Shown: positions 14,340 through 25,624 of the stretch, piece by piece
Layout: every line of letters starts with the position of its first letter
Position numbering within the stretch: the stretch's first letter is position 1
Assembly: GCA_009617715.1 (NCBI GenBank)
Contig: VTFK01000265.1
Location: forward strand, 558,001 to 622,000
DNA length: 64,000 bases
Source: Plectrocnemia conspersa
Taxonomy: Eukaryota > Arthropoda > Insecta > Trichoptera > Polycentropodidae
Direction: 5' to 3'
Program-made: the position numbers and the translations under genes
The notes under the pieces: generated by a model
Databases searched by the model: none
Told to the model about the DNA's origin: nothing
What the model saw: only the letters and a program-made list of their open reading frames with translations

Positions 14340-14800
14340 CTGTGTTATTTTAGATATATAATAATGGTCTTAATTTAGAACATGGAGAACTCCATGATAA
14401 ATATGTTTTTCACTATAATTTACCTTTTCTATTTTATTTTGCTTTTACTTATTTAACAACTATTTTATTATTTATTTAAAGACCGGCCCCGTAAATATAA
14501 AATTAACAAGTATCTTATGCAAATCATTAAACCAGCAAAAAAAATACTTCAGTGGTCAATCTCTGTTCATTGCCACCCGTCACCATTCGTTCGCCAAAAA
14601 ATATGTTTTTTATTTACTACAAGGCTTTACCTGACACCCATTTCTACCTATACATTAAAATAGCTATATCTATCGATTCAAATGCCCTATTAAAATCCAA
14701 AAACAATTTTTTTAATAATAGAATAATTTATAAAAGGAAAAATCCCATAAAAGCGATATTTAATGCTTTTTACAGTTTCACTTTTACGGTACTTACCTGT
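14340..14800 (-). pseudogene. LINE reverse transcriptase relic
   Basis: On the minus strand, 14700-14610 reads LDFNRAFESIDIAIL, the RT motif with FxxAFD. Further on, 14400-14340 reads HGV..., shifts frame, then SKLRPLLYI, matching the GVPQGSxLGPLLF block. Order and strand agree with a Jockey- or RTE-like non-LTR element. It is broken by indels and by the LTR-end fragment at 14552-14590. Confidence 0.65.
14545..14592 (+). mobile_element. LTR 3'-end fragment
   Basis: CAATCTCTGTTCATTGCCACCCGTCACC matches the 3' end of the LTRs at 7808-8030 and 8976-9198 (CAATCTGTGTCTCATTGCCACCCGCCATC). Only about 45 bp remain. Confidence 0.5.
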
Positions 14801-14822
14801 TATCGGAAATCAAATTATATCT

Positions 14823-14868
<46 letters not shown>

Positions 14869-14874
14869 TATGCT

Positions 14875-14908
<34 letters not shown>
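14823..14908. repeat. (TA)n microsatellite
   Basis: Two long TA runs separated by short interruptions (GTATAT and GCTCTTA). The 151-codon ORF reading through it is poly-YI low complexity and not a gene. Confidence 0.95.
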
Positions 14909-14909
<1 letters not shown>

Positions 14910-15330
14910 TAATTAATATTATAAAAATTAACATGTTCAAACTGCCTCTTACCGAGGAAACAGAAGTCGTACAATTCCTGCAAGAACCTGTTTTGTTATG
15001 TTCATAGAGTGTTCACTGTTCTAACCAACACTCACTCACTGCCGCTTGTTTAAATTTTAAAACGTATAAAATAAAAAGTTTAAATTTTAAAACGTATTAA
15101 ATTTTATAAATAAATATTTTTTAGATTAAATTTGCCCCCCAATAACAGGATAGTACTACTTTTAATTTTTTTAAATAAAACAAGTAAATATTATTCAATA
15201 CATTTCATATAATTTGTTTAAAAGAATATTATGGTCTGTTTATATATTGTTATGACCAAATCAACTATTTTACCTCCTTTTTACTGCGCAGGCGTGGCAT
15301 TGAAACTTGCACACTGCATAAATCGACAAT

Positions 15331-17722
15331 ATGGAACCTGAAATAACTGCATTTGTGAATATCTCTCAATTTAAAGACCTCGCAACATATGTTTGCGAAT
15401 ATGACCCAAACGAAGAAAGGGACAAGAGTGCAAAATCAGATTATAACTTTCAAATCTTAAAATCTAGGTAAATATTATGGTATACAATTTTCTACATTTT
15501 ATATATTAATATTATTTAGGTCGTTAATAACAGACAATAACAAACTTCAAATACTATGCGCACCACACACTAAGAACCAAAAATATATACTGATAATATT
15601 TAGCAAAATAACTATTGAAGAAAAACAGTTTAATGAAGTCATAACTAAGTTTAGACTGACGGTATGCAGATACGCCTACTTTAAGAAGTTTAATCAATTT
15701 TGATTTTGAGTTTACGTTTTAGATTGTGGACAAACCTAAGGTCACATCAGAATTATTAGAAACATGTTTTAATTTCACTTTTAAAGTAAGACTTTCGCCA
15801 TTGTGGAATCACATTGACAAACGAAGTAACATTTTCGTTAACGATCGAGATTTCTTAATCAAAAAAACACCTTTGAATGCTGTCAAGTTAAACATTTACT
15901 GCTATGGTAAGTATTTAACGTAACCTTTGGGGTCAAATGACATTATGCTTTCTATGTAGATAACCTCTAGCTCTACACTCTAGTATAACTCTCAAATTTC
16001 TCAGACAAAGCGATGTAGCATAATTCCTAAAAAAAATTCTAGAATAGTGCATGATATATAGATAATAATGCTCACAAATAGAAAAGCTGTCTAATAGTTA
16101 TTTTATAATAAAGGGGACAATTTTTATGAGTCTTTATCACGACATGTTTCTAGTAAGAAATGTAATCAGGACGAGCTGAAAGCTTTGCAGAGCCTCGAGA
16201 AAATGCCCCCCGAAACAAAGCTAGAAATAATGCATGAACATGATTTTTATAATTTGTTAGAGGTTCATTTTCGTCTAGTTTCGTCGTAGTTCTGTCGCTT
16301 AAGCTGCAGTGCCGAAATAACGTCCGTCTTCTACGGCGAGCGCCAGTCTATGCCACCCTCTGACCATGACGCTCGCCCCCTCCCTTAGCCATTCCTTTGG
16401 GTCGCGCGCGTCATACTTTTCGCCTTGCTGCTGGTGTAACAAATTCTTTAATTAATTATTTATTTTTTTAATATCATAAAACATACTAAATTAATACTTT
16501 AAGAATAGTCGAATAACGAATAATTAAAAAAATCAGACAAATATATTCGATATTCGGATTAAAGTTCCTGTATGATACCAAAAATCCTTACAATGTGTAT
16601 ACCATAATAATTGCCATAATTGTTTATTTTATAGATGGTACTGTGAAGTTTGTGATAGACGTCTATAAATTAACGCTGAATCACTTGGAAATTACGGATT
16701 TGGACGAACCTCCAGAAATCCTAGACATTTTTCACAAGAAACCTGACGCAAAAATATTCACTTCCAAAACAAAATCGTTTACCGTCTTGCCCAGGTATAC
16801 AATTTAAAAAAATATTATTAATTACTAATTTAAAATATTGCTTTTGTATAGTTTTGCGAAGGGGCGGATTATATCTCTGAATAAAATTATACCCGAAGAC
16901 TCACCGTTTAATAATTACAAGGATCTAAGGAGATATTGGAAAAATATTGTATATTTTTATGCCCATCTCTATTAACATACAAATATGTATTTTATTTACT
17001 GTTATAGATCTTTTCTAGCATGGTTACCGTTTACCTGACAATGATGATGATTTAATTTTCTATGAAGTTTTTTTTTCCAAATTAATTGGTCGTCTTGCGT
17101 ATCCTTCTTTATGTCTTCTCAAAAACACACCTATATCATATGACAAAATTACAAGAAATGAAAAAGTATGAATCTTCTTTTCATAGTGCAATTATTTCAA
17201 TAACAATAATCTTTACATATAAACCGTTTCAGGATGAGATTTTGAAAATTTTTATAGAAAACATATATTCCAGAATGGATACAATTTTGGGAACAAAGAT
17301 CAAATTCGACTCAGAATATTCTTTTATAGATTGGAATAACTCACACCTTACGAGTACTTCATTTGACAAAAATGACGTTGATGATGACGATATTTTTAAA
17401 ACACAACTTTCTCTTTGCACACCTGCTGAAAAATTTGAAAAACAATTTGCTAGCAGCCATGGCGTTATTAATAGCGATGATTATAAATCACAATCTTCAG
17501 GACAAACTAATACTGGGGCTAAAATATTAGATTTAAAGTCAATCACATCTGTGTCAAATGAAAAGGTAGAAATTTATTGCTTAATGAAGCAAAATATAAT
17601 ATTACTGGTATAAATGCATTATTAATAAACATATATTTGAATATAAGTAAAAATTGAAATGTATTTTACAGATGGTCTCTAAAAAGAGGAAACATTCTGG
17701 ATCTGACGGTTCTGACACTTAA
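15331..17722 (+). CDS. C18orf63-like protein (DUF4708 family)
   Basis: Family of unknown function; vertebrates have one copy (C18orf63). Eight exons: 15331-15467, 15520-15661, 15723-15906, 16635-16794, 16852-16948, 17019-17165, 17233-17565 and 17672-17722. All have GT-AG borders and compatible phases, giving 416 residues. Family hallmarks in order: PKVTSELLETC, LSPLWNHIDKR, NDRDFLIKKTPLNAVKLNI, FTVLPSFAKGRIISLNKIIP, SPFNNYKDLRRYWKNI then HGYRLPDNDDD, and SKLIG with YPSLCLLKN. The C-terminal third (exon 7) is acidic and serine-rich with no domain, and the protein ends in a basic KKRKHSGSDGSDT tail that could be a nuclear signal. Nothing is broken. The function is not known, so none is given. 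Confidence 0.85.
16110..16440 (+). other. Coding-like stretch inside intron 3 of the DUF4708 gene
   Basis: From 16113 about 57 codons are open to a TAG at 16288. The peptide is well mixed and charged (DNFYESLSRHV, DELKALQSLEKMPPETKLE, HEHDFYNLLEVHF). It is followed by a GC-rich tract (16300-16430) with TCGCGCGCGTC. It might be a cryptic exon, a retrocopy fragment or the edge of an unknown transposon. I do not recognise it. Confidence 0.35.
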
Positions 17723-18770
17723 ATCGACATTGCCTACTAGAAGCATATACAATCTGAATATTATATGTTTTGAACCTAGCAAAATGGTTAAAAAGCAACT
17801 TATTTTTAAGTGCTGATTATATTATAAATAATTTTATGTTAATTTTATGCTAATGGTCAAAACATCGTTCATTTTTATTTTTAAATATATTTTATATTAT
17901 AATTATAATACCATTATTATTATTTTTAAATTAAATTTACCAAGTTTATCATTTAATTATATAAATAATAATTTTAGTACTTAAGTGCAATTACCCAAAA
18001 AAAGAGTAAAAATTAGAAGAATATAAGATATCAATAATCAAAAGCAAGCTCCGTTACAATGATCTTTCGACCAGCTGACATTTTTGTACTAAGCTTTTTA
18101 TAAATAAATTAATGATGATAATGTATTGATTATTTATTAAATAATTTAATCCTTACGTCATTGTTGCGGTTGAAGCCGGACTCGCATGCCACTCGAAGCT
18201 CATAAATAAAGGTTGAGTTTTAGTTTTGTGGTAATTGATGCAGAATGCTATCAAAAGTTTGCGTGGCTAAACAAATTCTTTGATGATCATTTGTGTGTGG
18301 TTTTTTTATATTGCCCGTTTTTTGTATTTATTTGTTGATTTATTTTTGTAGAGAGTTCCCCATTTTATTAAATAGTAATAATCCTTGATGTTAACGGAAA
18401 AAGGATAACAATTATCGAAGATTTCTAGCTGTATGTGTTAATTACAGTCATTTATTAAAAATCAAATCAAAAAATTTTAGATTCATCTTATGAGAACTCA
18501 GATATAGTTTATTTTTAAATTAATATTAAATTAGTCTTTATTTGTTATATTTGTAAAATGGTATTTTATGGCTTAAATCTGTTGATAAATTAACCAATAA
18601 ATTTAAAATATAAGTATTACAAAAAAAAAAAAAAATTTATATAAATTTACATATTTATTGTTTTAATTTAAATGATATATTTATTTATTATTTATTGGTA
18701 ATATTCAATCACTGTCTTATTATATTATTTAAATATTATTTAAAAAAATACTTTTGTTCGATATTACCCC
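17723..18770. other. Intergenic AT-rich stretch
   Basis: Very AT-rich. It contains an A-run at 18621-18635 and, at 18170-18290, a diverged copy of the repeat also found at 20870-21130 and 47770-48030. No gene is supported. Confidence 0.5.
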
Positions 18771-18774
18771 ATAT

Positions 18775-18933
18775 ACAGAGCAACGCTGACGAGACGGCCG
18801 AGATTGGTGCTGTTATAGCCATCGAAACCGTATGATTCGAATAGTTCGTTGTGGCAGTTGGTTTCGTTCGAGGATACATTGCGAATCGTCCACGTGTTCT
18901 GCTCAAGTTTTGCCTTTTTGCAAATATGGAAAC
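18775..18933 (+). promoter_or_regulatory. Candidate alternative promoter and first exon (possibly of cnn)
   Basis: A relatively GC-rich patch (GACGAGACGGCCGAG, TCGTCCACGTG) ends with ATG GAA AC at 18926-18933, followed by a strong donor GTGAGT. The exon leaves two bases, the same phase as the main cnn first exon at 27314-27366. It would splice in frame to cnn exon 2 at 35456 to give a protein starting MET then KSPGH. No other plus-strand gene lies between here and cnn. The patch could instead belong to an unrelated non-coding transcript. Confidence 0.4.
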
Positions 18934-20860
18934 GTGAGTTTATTCATTTGTATTAAAGTAATCAGTAGTTGAATAAGTTTTGTATCTATTAATTATTAAT
19001 TTGCGTTGACTGGGTATATTTCGTTAAGCTGTTCAATTTGGTGTTTAATTTTACCGTAATTATATTTCAAGTTCGTTAGAGATTCATACTCAATTAAATA
19101 GCTAACTTTTCAAAGTAAATAACAGATGCCATTGTATAGGTAAAAATCTGTCAATTTTTTATATACACATATATCATCTTTATTATTTTTTATATATATT
19201 TCATCTTTAATATTTTTTATATATAAATTTGGTAATTGAATATATAAAGCAGAATTAATATTAAAAAATAGTGTCGTCAGACAGATACTATTTGTTTCAA
19301 GGTCATTGTCCATTGATATGTGTGTATTATAATTATAAAATATTCTGACAAAATGTTCTATATTTATAAGTCATTTAAAATTTAGATACATATATGTATT
19401 TAAAAATTATAACTTTTCATTCGAGGATTGCGACCCACTTGAAAATTACGAACAGGGTTGCCAGATTTGAAAATGTTTAGTCCCCCCCCCCCCCTTATAA
19501 AACTACTAGTTTTCCCTGATTACTGTATTTTAAGTTAATAATTATTAAAAACAAAAAGTGTAAATTTGTCGTTAAAATTCTGAAGTGGTTATCTATTCTA
19601 ATTTTTTTATTTAAAAATATTGCGCGAAATGTTTTTTTTTTAAATAAACCTTTTTCATTGGAAAATAATGCTATATTATTTTTTTCTGTAACCATCTAGA
19701 CATAAGTTGTACTAAATGATATAATTAATATAAGTAATAATTAAAATGTGCTGACGGGTGTATTTTTAAATTAAACTTGATTTACATTTTATTTAAGTAA
19801 ATAAATATGAAAATATATTTTTTTAAATATTGTAACCACTAAATATTATTGATTTTATTACCTCACATAATTGAGAGTATACAAAAAAGTTTTTTAAACA
19901 CATATACAATCAAATTTTTAAAACGTATATAACATTTATTTGAAAATGCATATCAATCATTTAAAAAAAATCGTATATGTTAAGCTAAATTGTCTGGAAC
20001 TAAGAGAATTACATATTAGCTTTTACGTATTTTATATTCTATAATATTTACATTATTATTTATAGCTCGAATTTAATTAATGTTACTCTTAGCATGACTA
20101 GAAATAAATAAGTATACGAGAGATAAATCGTTCGAAAATAATTATTATCTCGATATTCTAAAATTGATATGCAATGTGCAATAATTTAAATAAAATACTA
20201 TAAATAAATCACAATCATATAAATATGTTTTTTTATATATATGTCGCATTTTGAACAAATAGATTTACAATTTTCTATTCACTCCTTTCTAATAAGATTC
20301 TTTCGGATAATCGTAACTAACAAAAAATAATGAGCAATATATTTTATTGGAATAAATTGGCGAGTGGTGCTCTGGCCCCTGGTATAAAAAATTAGCAGGC
20401 ATCCAGAAGCGGTCGATCAAAGACGATATTTGGTCAATGACGATGTTGTCCTAGATTTATTGTCGCAAAAAATTGATTTGGCACCCGAATTTTAAGTGTT
20501 TTAATTAAAATAATTTGTAATTAAAATATGAAATATATCGAAACAATAATTGTCGGGCTATTCGAGTGCTTAGGTTTTGCTAATTAATAAACATGGTTAA
20601 TCATGCGAGCGGTACTCGGATTATATTTTCGGTCAATTAATTAAAATTATAATAATAATGTCAATACCGGTAACACCGGTGTTGACTTTTTTCTTTCGGT
20701 AATACCCACTGTCTAGTGATTGTCGGAACTAGAGTCTTCGCGCTAGTGGTGTGATCGTGTTTGATGATAAAATATTTTGGAGAGTAAATTTGCTGTAGTC
20801 GTCCAGTACATATTTTATAACGGTCCTTCAATGAAGCTTGGACGAATGGGAGATAGAGAA
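18934..20860. other. AT-rich stretch without genes
   Basis: No coding exon is supported. Features seen: a run of 14 C at about 19482-19495 and an imperfect palindrome GTCAATACCGGT / ACCGGTGTTGAC near 20660-20686. The ORFs here are chance products of AT-rich DNA. Confidence 0.5.
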
Positions 20861-20864
20861 AATT

Positions 20865-21135
20865 GTGACCCAGTCGCGTTAGTGTTTTCTCTACCTTCAT
20901 TCAATACATCCCCTTCAGTGATTAATAAATTTTCAATGTGGCCTTTATGTTGGGCGACCGTTCGATAATTACAAAGGTTAGTTTTAATAATTCTTATTCG
21001 ATGCGAGGCAATTAGTATTTTTAGACTCTCGAAGCTTATGAATACAAGAGTTGAAAGATTTTTTGTGGTAATTGATGTTTTCGAAAGTTTGCGTGACGAT
21101 TGTGCAATTCCTGGTGTTGTGAAATGACGATTTCT
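20865..21135 (+). repeat. Dispersed repeat family B, copy 2
   Basis: Shared blocks with 47770-48030: GACCCAGTCGCGTTA, ACCGTTCGATAATTACAAAGG (versus ACCGTCCGAAAATTACAAAGG), TTATTCGATG, CTCGAAGCTT, GGTAATTG and GTGCAATTC. A third, shorter copy lies at 18180-18290. The class is unknown; a non-coding DNA transposon is likely. Confidence 0.7.
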
Positions 21136-22360
21136 AATGGTTTGTTAAGCTAAACCAATGCGATTTTGCTTTTGTTACTGTTTAAACCCCCATAGAAATA
21201 TTAACTTTATAGCTAATAGCTAACCAAAACTCAACCGAATACATACTCAAAAAAATTGGACGAGTATTGAAAATTTAAAAACATAAACTGGATATCTACT
21301 TTATTTTCTTACAAAATGCAGAAAAATATTTCTATCTACCTAGTTATTAACTGATTATGCAGGTATGTGTAACAAAAATAAAATAAACAGAACTTAAACT
21401 TGGCCCTCGCGAGAGAGAGAAGATAATTTATTATTCTATTACACCTTTGGCCTGCTCCCAAAAGTTTATAATCTTTTCAAGAACTCAACAATGACATTTT
21501 ATTTTTAATACGCGAATTTACAAGTCATCGAATATGTTGAGAGCCACAGCGCAATCTTCGTCAATAAGGATAAATCAAAGCTGGCGCTTCTTTGAAACGT
21601 TGTTTTAGATGGCAGGAGTCGGTGTTTATTTCCAGAGACCGCCTTGTCGGGAGTCTCTATTTCGAGATGACCGAAGGTAGAGTAGACGGGTAGTAAACGT
21701 GACTGTCATTATGATCAACTCGTCAAATTGCCGACAGGTTGCACTGAAAACTCATACCAAATATGGCAAATAAAATATTTATAACATAACTTACGATATA
21801 TTAACTTGAGGGAATACACAATAGCTCAAACCTCGCTGATTAAATAGTAATTTCGATAACTATTATCGAGATAATAATCTTATCATAATCTCACAAGCCC
21901 CTCTCTCGATCATTAGACAGAGTTCGCTTACTCGCGCTTTCGTATAGTTTCCCGGCGATTCACAATTGGCCGGTAGATTTGATTGTAAAAAATATGATTA
22001 CATACAGATTTGTTTTAGTTCATTGCTTCATTTTGCAACCCCTCAAACGGTGTCGCAAGCTTAAGCAGTATACTAAAACAGATACAAACTATAATGCAAT
22101 TAATATATTTAATCGGTGTGGTGTCTTGATAACACATACTTAAAAATATATAATAAGTGTAATTATCTGTCACAGCTGGTTGAAACATGTGTTGAGAATT
22201 AAGACTCATACGTCAAACAAACACGTAGCATTCAGAACATATTACGAAGGATTTTGAGTTCTTACGTCTACATGAAACTATTTTTACCACTGTTTTAAAA
22301 AAATATCCTACCTTTATTCATTAAAAATACTAATCGTATTCAAGTACAACAATCTTACAC
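21136..22360. other. Gene-free stretch
   Basis: No gene or recognised repeat. A GAGAGAGAGA run lies near 21411. 21560-21720 is somewhat richer in GC but shows no open coding stretch. Confidence 0.4.
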
Positions 22361-22365
22361 TAATC

Positions 22366-22800
22366 TCATTGAAAATTGTCCCCTTGGGCTGCCACACACC
22401 AATATTTTTTATATTCTCCCAATATTTCTGCCACTTTTGGAAGCAGAGCTGGAACGCCTCTTTTGAGATGGCGCGCAGCTAGTCCGTCGCATTCTGTGAT
22501 GTCTTTTCTGGACTGAAATATGGTCTCTTTCAGGGGCTTTAGCTTAGGGAAAATCCAGAAGTCACATGGAGCCATGTTGGGAGAGTAGGAAACTTGACAG
22601 GTGTATTGTGTTTGCCCAGGAATCTCTGTATTAAACGATGGATCCGGTTTCCATCTCACAGCGTCACGAAGGCGACGCAGAACCTCTTGGTAGTACTCCA
22701 CGCCACTGGAGTCAAAGAAGACGGTCAGCATGACTTTCAAATTGCTGCGGACCTGCCTTACCTTTTTTACCCTCGGGGATGTTGGATGCTTCCTAAATTT
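22366..22800 (-). pseudogene. mariner transposase relic with internal deletion
   Basis: The minus strand reads RQVRSNLKVMLTVFFDSSGV (first catalytic Asp region), EYYQEVLRRLRDAVRW, then SYSPNMAPCDFWIFPKLK (third Asp region), and ends WCVAAQGDNFQ, all typical of mariner (DD34D). The segment between RDAVRW and SYSPN is much too short and lacks the HDNARPH block, so the second catalytic Asp is gone. The N-terminal HTH is also missing. Confidence 0.85.
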
Positions 22801-22959
22801 ATTGACTTTTTAATTATTATTTTTTTATTGTCATATAATTTACTTCATTTTTTTATTTATTTTTTATTTACATTATGTACATTTTTAAGCCAATCTACAA
22901 CTACTTTAAAGGAATATTCTGGGGCCAAGTTGCATTAAAATTCAGAAGGTATGAATGTT

Positions 22960-23275
22960 ACTGCAGTGGGAACGCTCATTACCGAGCGTTCCACTGCGAC
23001 GGAGCCGACACGATTTTATTGCTTTTGACGTGAATTTTTGACTTCTGAGAAGTGATAATTGTTTTGGCGCTCTCTTATTAACCAAACTTCGGTTTAAATA
23101 CATTTGGACCAATATTCTCATATCAGAAGTCTTTAGTAATATCGGTAAGGATAGCTTTCACATTTTTAAATCATAGTGTAATATCGAAGTTCAGACAAAC
23201 TATGGAGCAATATGCAAGATGCGACGTCTGTTTGTACTTCTTCATCGGTTTATTTTCACCTGAGAGATGTTTTGG
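22960..23275 (+). repeat. Foldback repeat family A, copy 1
   Basis: Starts with a hairpin (22963-22977 with 22984-22997, GAGCGTTCCACTGC), then ACACGATTTTATTGCTTTTG, GTGAATTTTTGACTTCTGAG, GGCGCTCTCTTATTA, and ends near ATGCAAGATGCGACGTCTG. The same order recurs at 25401, 33318, 46975 and 47362. No ORF is present. It is probably a MITE or foldback element. Confidence 0.85.
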
Positions 23276-25279
23276 CTTAGTTTCTATTTTGGACTTGACC
23301 TAATGAAAATTCTAAAACTATAATTAGATTTATAACTTTCATTAGATCAAGTTGGGTTGGTAAATTCGTGTGGGTTTGGTTTGGGTTTGAACAGCAAATG
23401 TAAGTTTCACAGCTCTTTTATAGATATTTTGTTTTATAGATATATACAAAAAATGTTGAGAAAGTTGAAGCTGGTGAAACATACAATTTCAATCATTCCA
23501 ATAAATTAATTTAAAAACATGTCTCAAGTTAAAATTGGTTTTCTTTACCCTATTGTGTTGTATAAAATATATTGATACTCGAAAATGGTTGAAAATATGT
23601 GGCTTAAGCTTTTATGACTGATACATAGCAGTTAGTCCGATAATGATTTATCAAGAATAAATAGGAACAGGAAAATTTTAAAATTAAGAACATTCTATTT
23701 TAGATAAACTAATGACGCTGAAATGCAAAACCGGAAACAGAACGTCTATTAATTCTTCTTTATGAATTTTGATCCCAAACGAATAACGCGGAAGAGTTTT
23801 TCTCGTCTAACTTTAGATGTTTTTTCCACTTCTCTAGTCTAACCTAGTATTGTTTATGGATGAACTCATAAGATGCGCGTTAAAAAAATAAAACTCTCTT
23901 CTCTGACTAAATAAAGTTTCTATCAAAAGAAAAATAATAGTCAACTATTTTGGCCAATACAAAGATCTAAATAAACATTAAATTGACAGATATTCGAGAA
24001 TGATAGCAATTCTGAAATAGATAAAACGACCATACGTTTAGTTTGTATGTACAGAATGTATTATATGTTACAGATGCTTGCAAAAACACGCTCAGAACGA
24101 TGTTGCATAACAGTTCGCTAATAAAAGCAGCTGTTTTGTGTCAGTAGATTCTACCAGATTTCTGCCAAAGTGCATGTATGTATGTCTGTAAATCATGCCG
24201 GGTGCGTATCGGCAGATTTTGTAGTAAAGGGAACTCGTAGACGCGCAGATGAGACGAGTCATCAGGAAGCGTTAAAAATGCGGTGACCAATCTATACTGT
24301 TATGCTTGGGACCATCATTTCTGAAACAATAAAATTTGCTTATTTGTGTAAAAAAATAATATGAACCTAATTTATAAGTATTTTACCGAGATTTTTTAGT
24401 GTATTTCAAGTGGATAAAATTAAGTAATATTGCTTAAAAATAAGTTTCGATTCTGCCCACATTGTAATCAGAATATATGTTTATTTCGGATGTTGCTGAG
24501 GAAAGAGCTTATGAGTCACTCTCAGTATTAGTATTACACTGTATTTATGCAGACTTTGACTAGTATATAAGATAATATTTGTTACTATATTCAAAGCAAA
24601 CAATTATGATATCATAAGACTGGCAATGCTCACTTTCTAAAAAAAATGACTCTTCCATTAATAAGTAGATATGCATTATATGTATATGATGTATGATCAT
24701 CCCAAACCTATATTTTTATAATATTTCTATGTTTCCCTGCCGTTGTTGTATAATATGAGTAATTATTTATAAAACAAATCATTGATTGTGATACCAAATG
24801 TATCTTCTCCAGTATTTGCATTGTAAATGTGTAAACTTTAACTTTAACCTTATTTATCTCAGTTTGATTCCTTTGTCTTTAATGACGTTCAATTTCTTAT
24901 ACTGTGTACCCTGATAAATGTATTTAAACATCGTCATATTTATCTTGCCTATAAATGCGCTTGACCATATTATTTTGGTAGTTTGACTGTGTCTATTGAT
25001 CAGTGAAAATGTTCTATTCTTGCGAGAGAAGCGTAAGATTAATTCGCCTGCGGGTGAGGTTAGATTTTTCATATATTATTTTAATTATATTTTTATTAAT
25101 GGGCGTCGCCGGGTTTGCAAAAGTAGAACGTATTAATTGGTGATGCCGCAGAAAAATAAAGTTCTTTAAATTAATATGGCACACATCAATAGGCTTTTAT
25201 TATTAATTTCAAAATATATCCCCAAAATGCATGTCGCTTAATGAAATACATACTATGAGTTTTAATTAAATCGAAATAT

Positions 25280-25345
25280 AATTACCACAGAATGCCCAAC
25301 TTTTGCCCCCCTCCACCTACACAAATTTGAAATGACGTCCCTGAT
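25280..25345. repeat. Element terminus with CAGGGACGTCATTT motif
   Basis: The minus strand reads CAGGGACGTCATTTCAAATT and then a G-rich stretch ending GGCAAAAGTTGGGC. Similar ends occur at 47465-47521 and 51121-51178. This is probably the terminus of a hAT-like or related DNA transposon family. Confidence 0.55.
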
Positions 25346-25400
25346 TCTAATTTGTTATCCCTAAAAAAAGCAGCCGAATCTATCCTGAAAATATGAACCG

Positions 25401-25535
25401 CAGTGTGAACGCTCGGTAACGAGCGTTCACACTGTCCCGACACGATTTTATTGCTTTTGACGTAGATTTTTGACTTCTGAGAAAGGATTCCTATTAGTCA
25501 AAATTTGGTTTAGATTTGCTTCATTGGATTATCAT
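25401..25535 (+). repeat. Foldback repeat family A, copy 2 with perfect hairpin
   Basis: CAGTGTGAACGCTC and GAGCGTTCACACTG are perfect 14-bp arms around GGTAAC. ACACGATTTTATTGCTTTTG and the TTTTTGACTTCTGAG block follow. Compared with copy 1, both hairpin arms have changed from CCC/GGG to CAC/GTG, preserving pairing. Confidence 0.85.
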
Positions 25536-25624
25536 TTATTATTAAGTCCTATTTTTGTTATATAGTCTTATTATTAAATTATTTAGCTAATATAGCTAAT
25601 TGTTTTAACAAATTTAAACAAAAC

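Noticed and set aside
14552..15007. 151-codon ORF
   Set aside because: It runs through a LINE relic in antisense and a (TA)n tract (poly-YI), and is not a gene.
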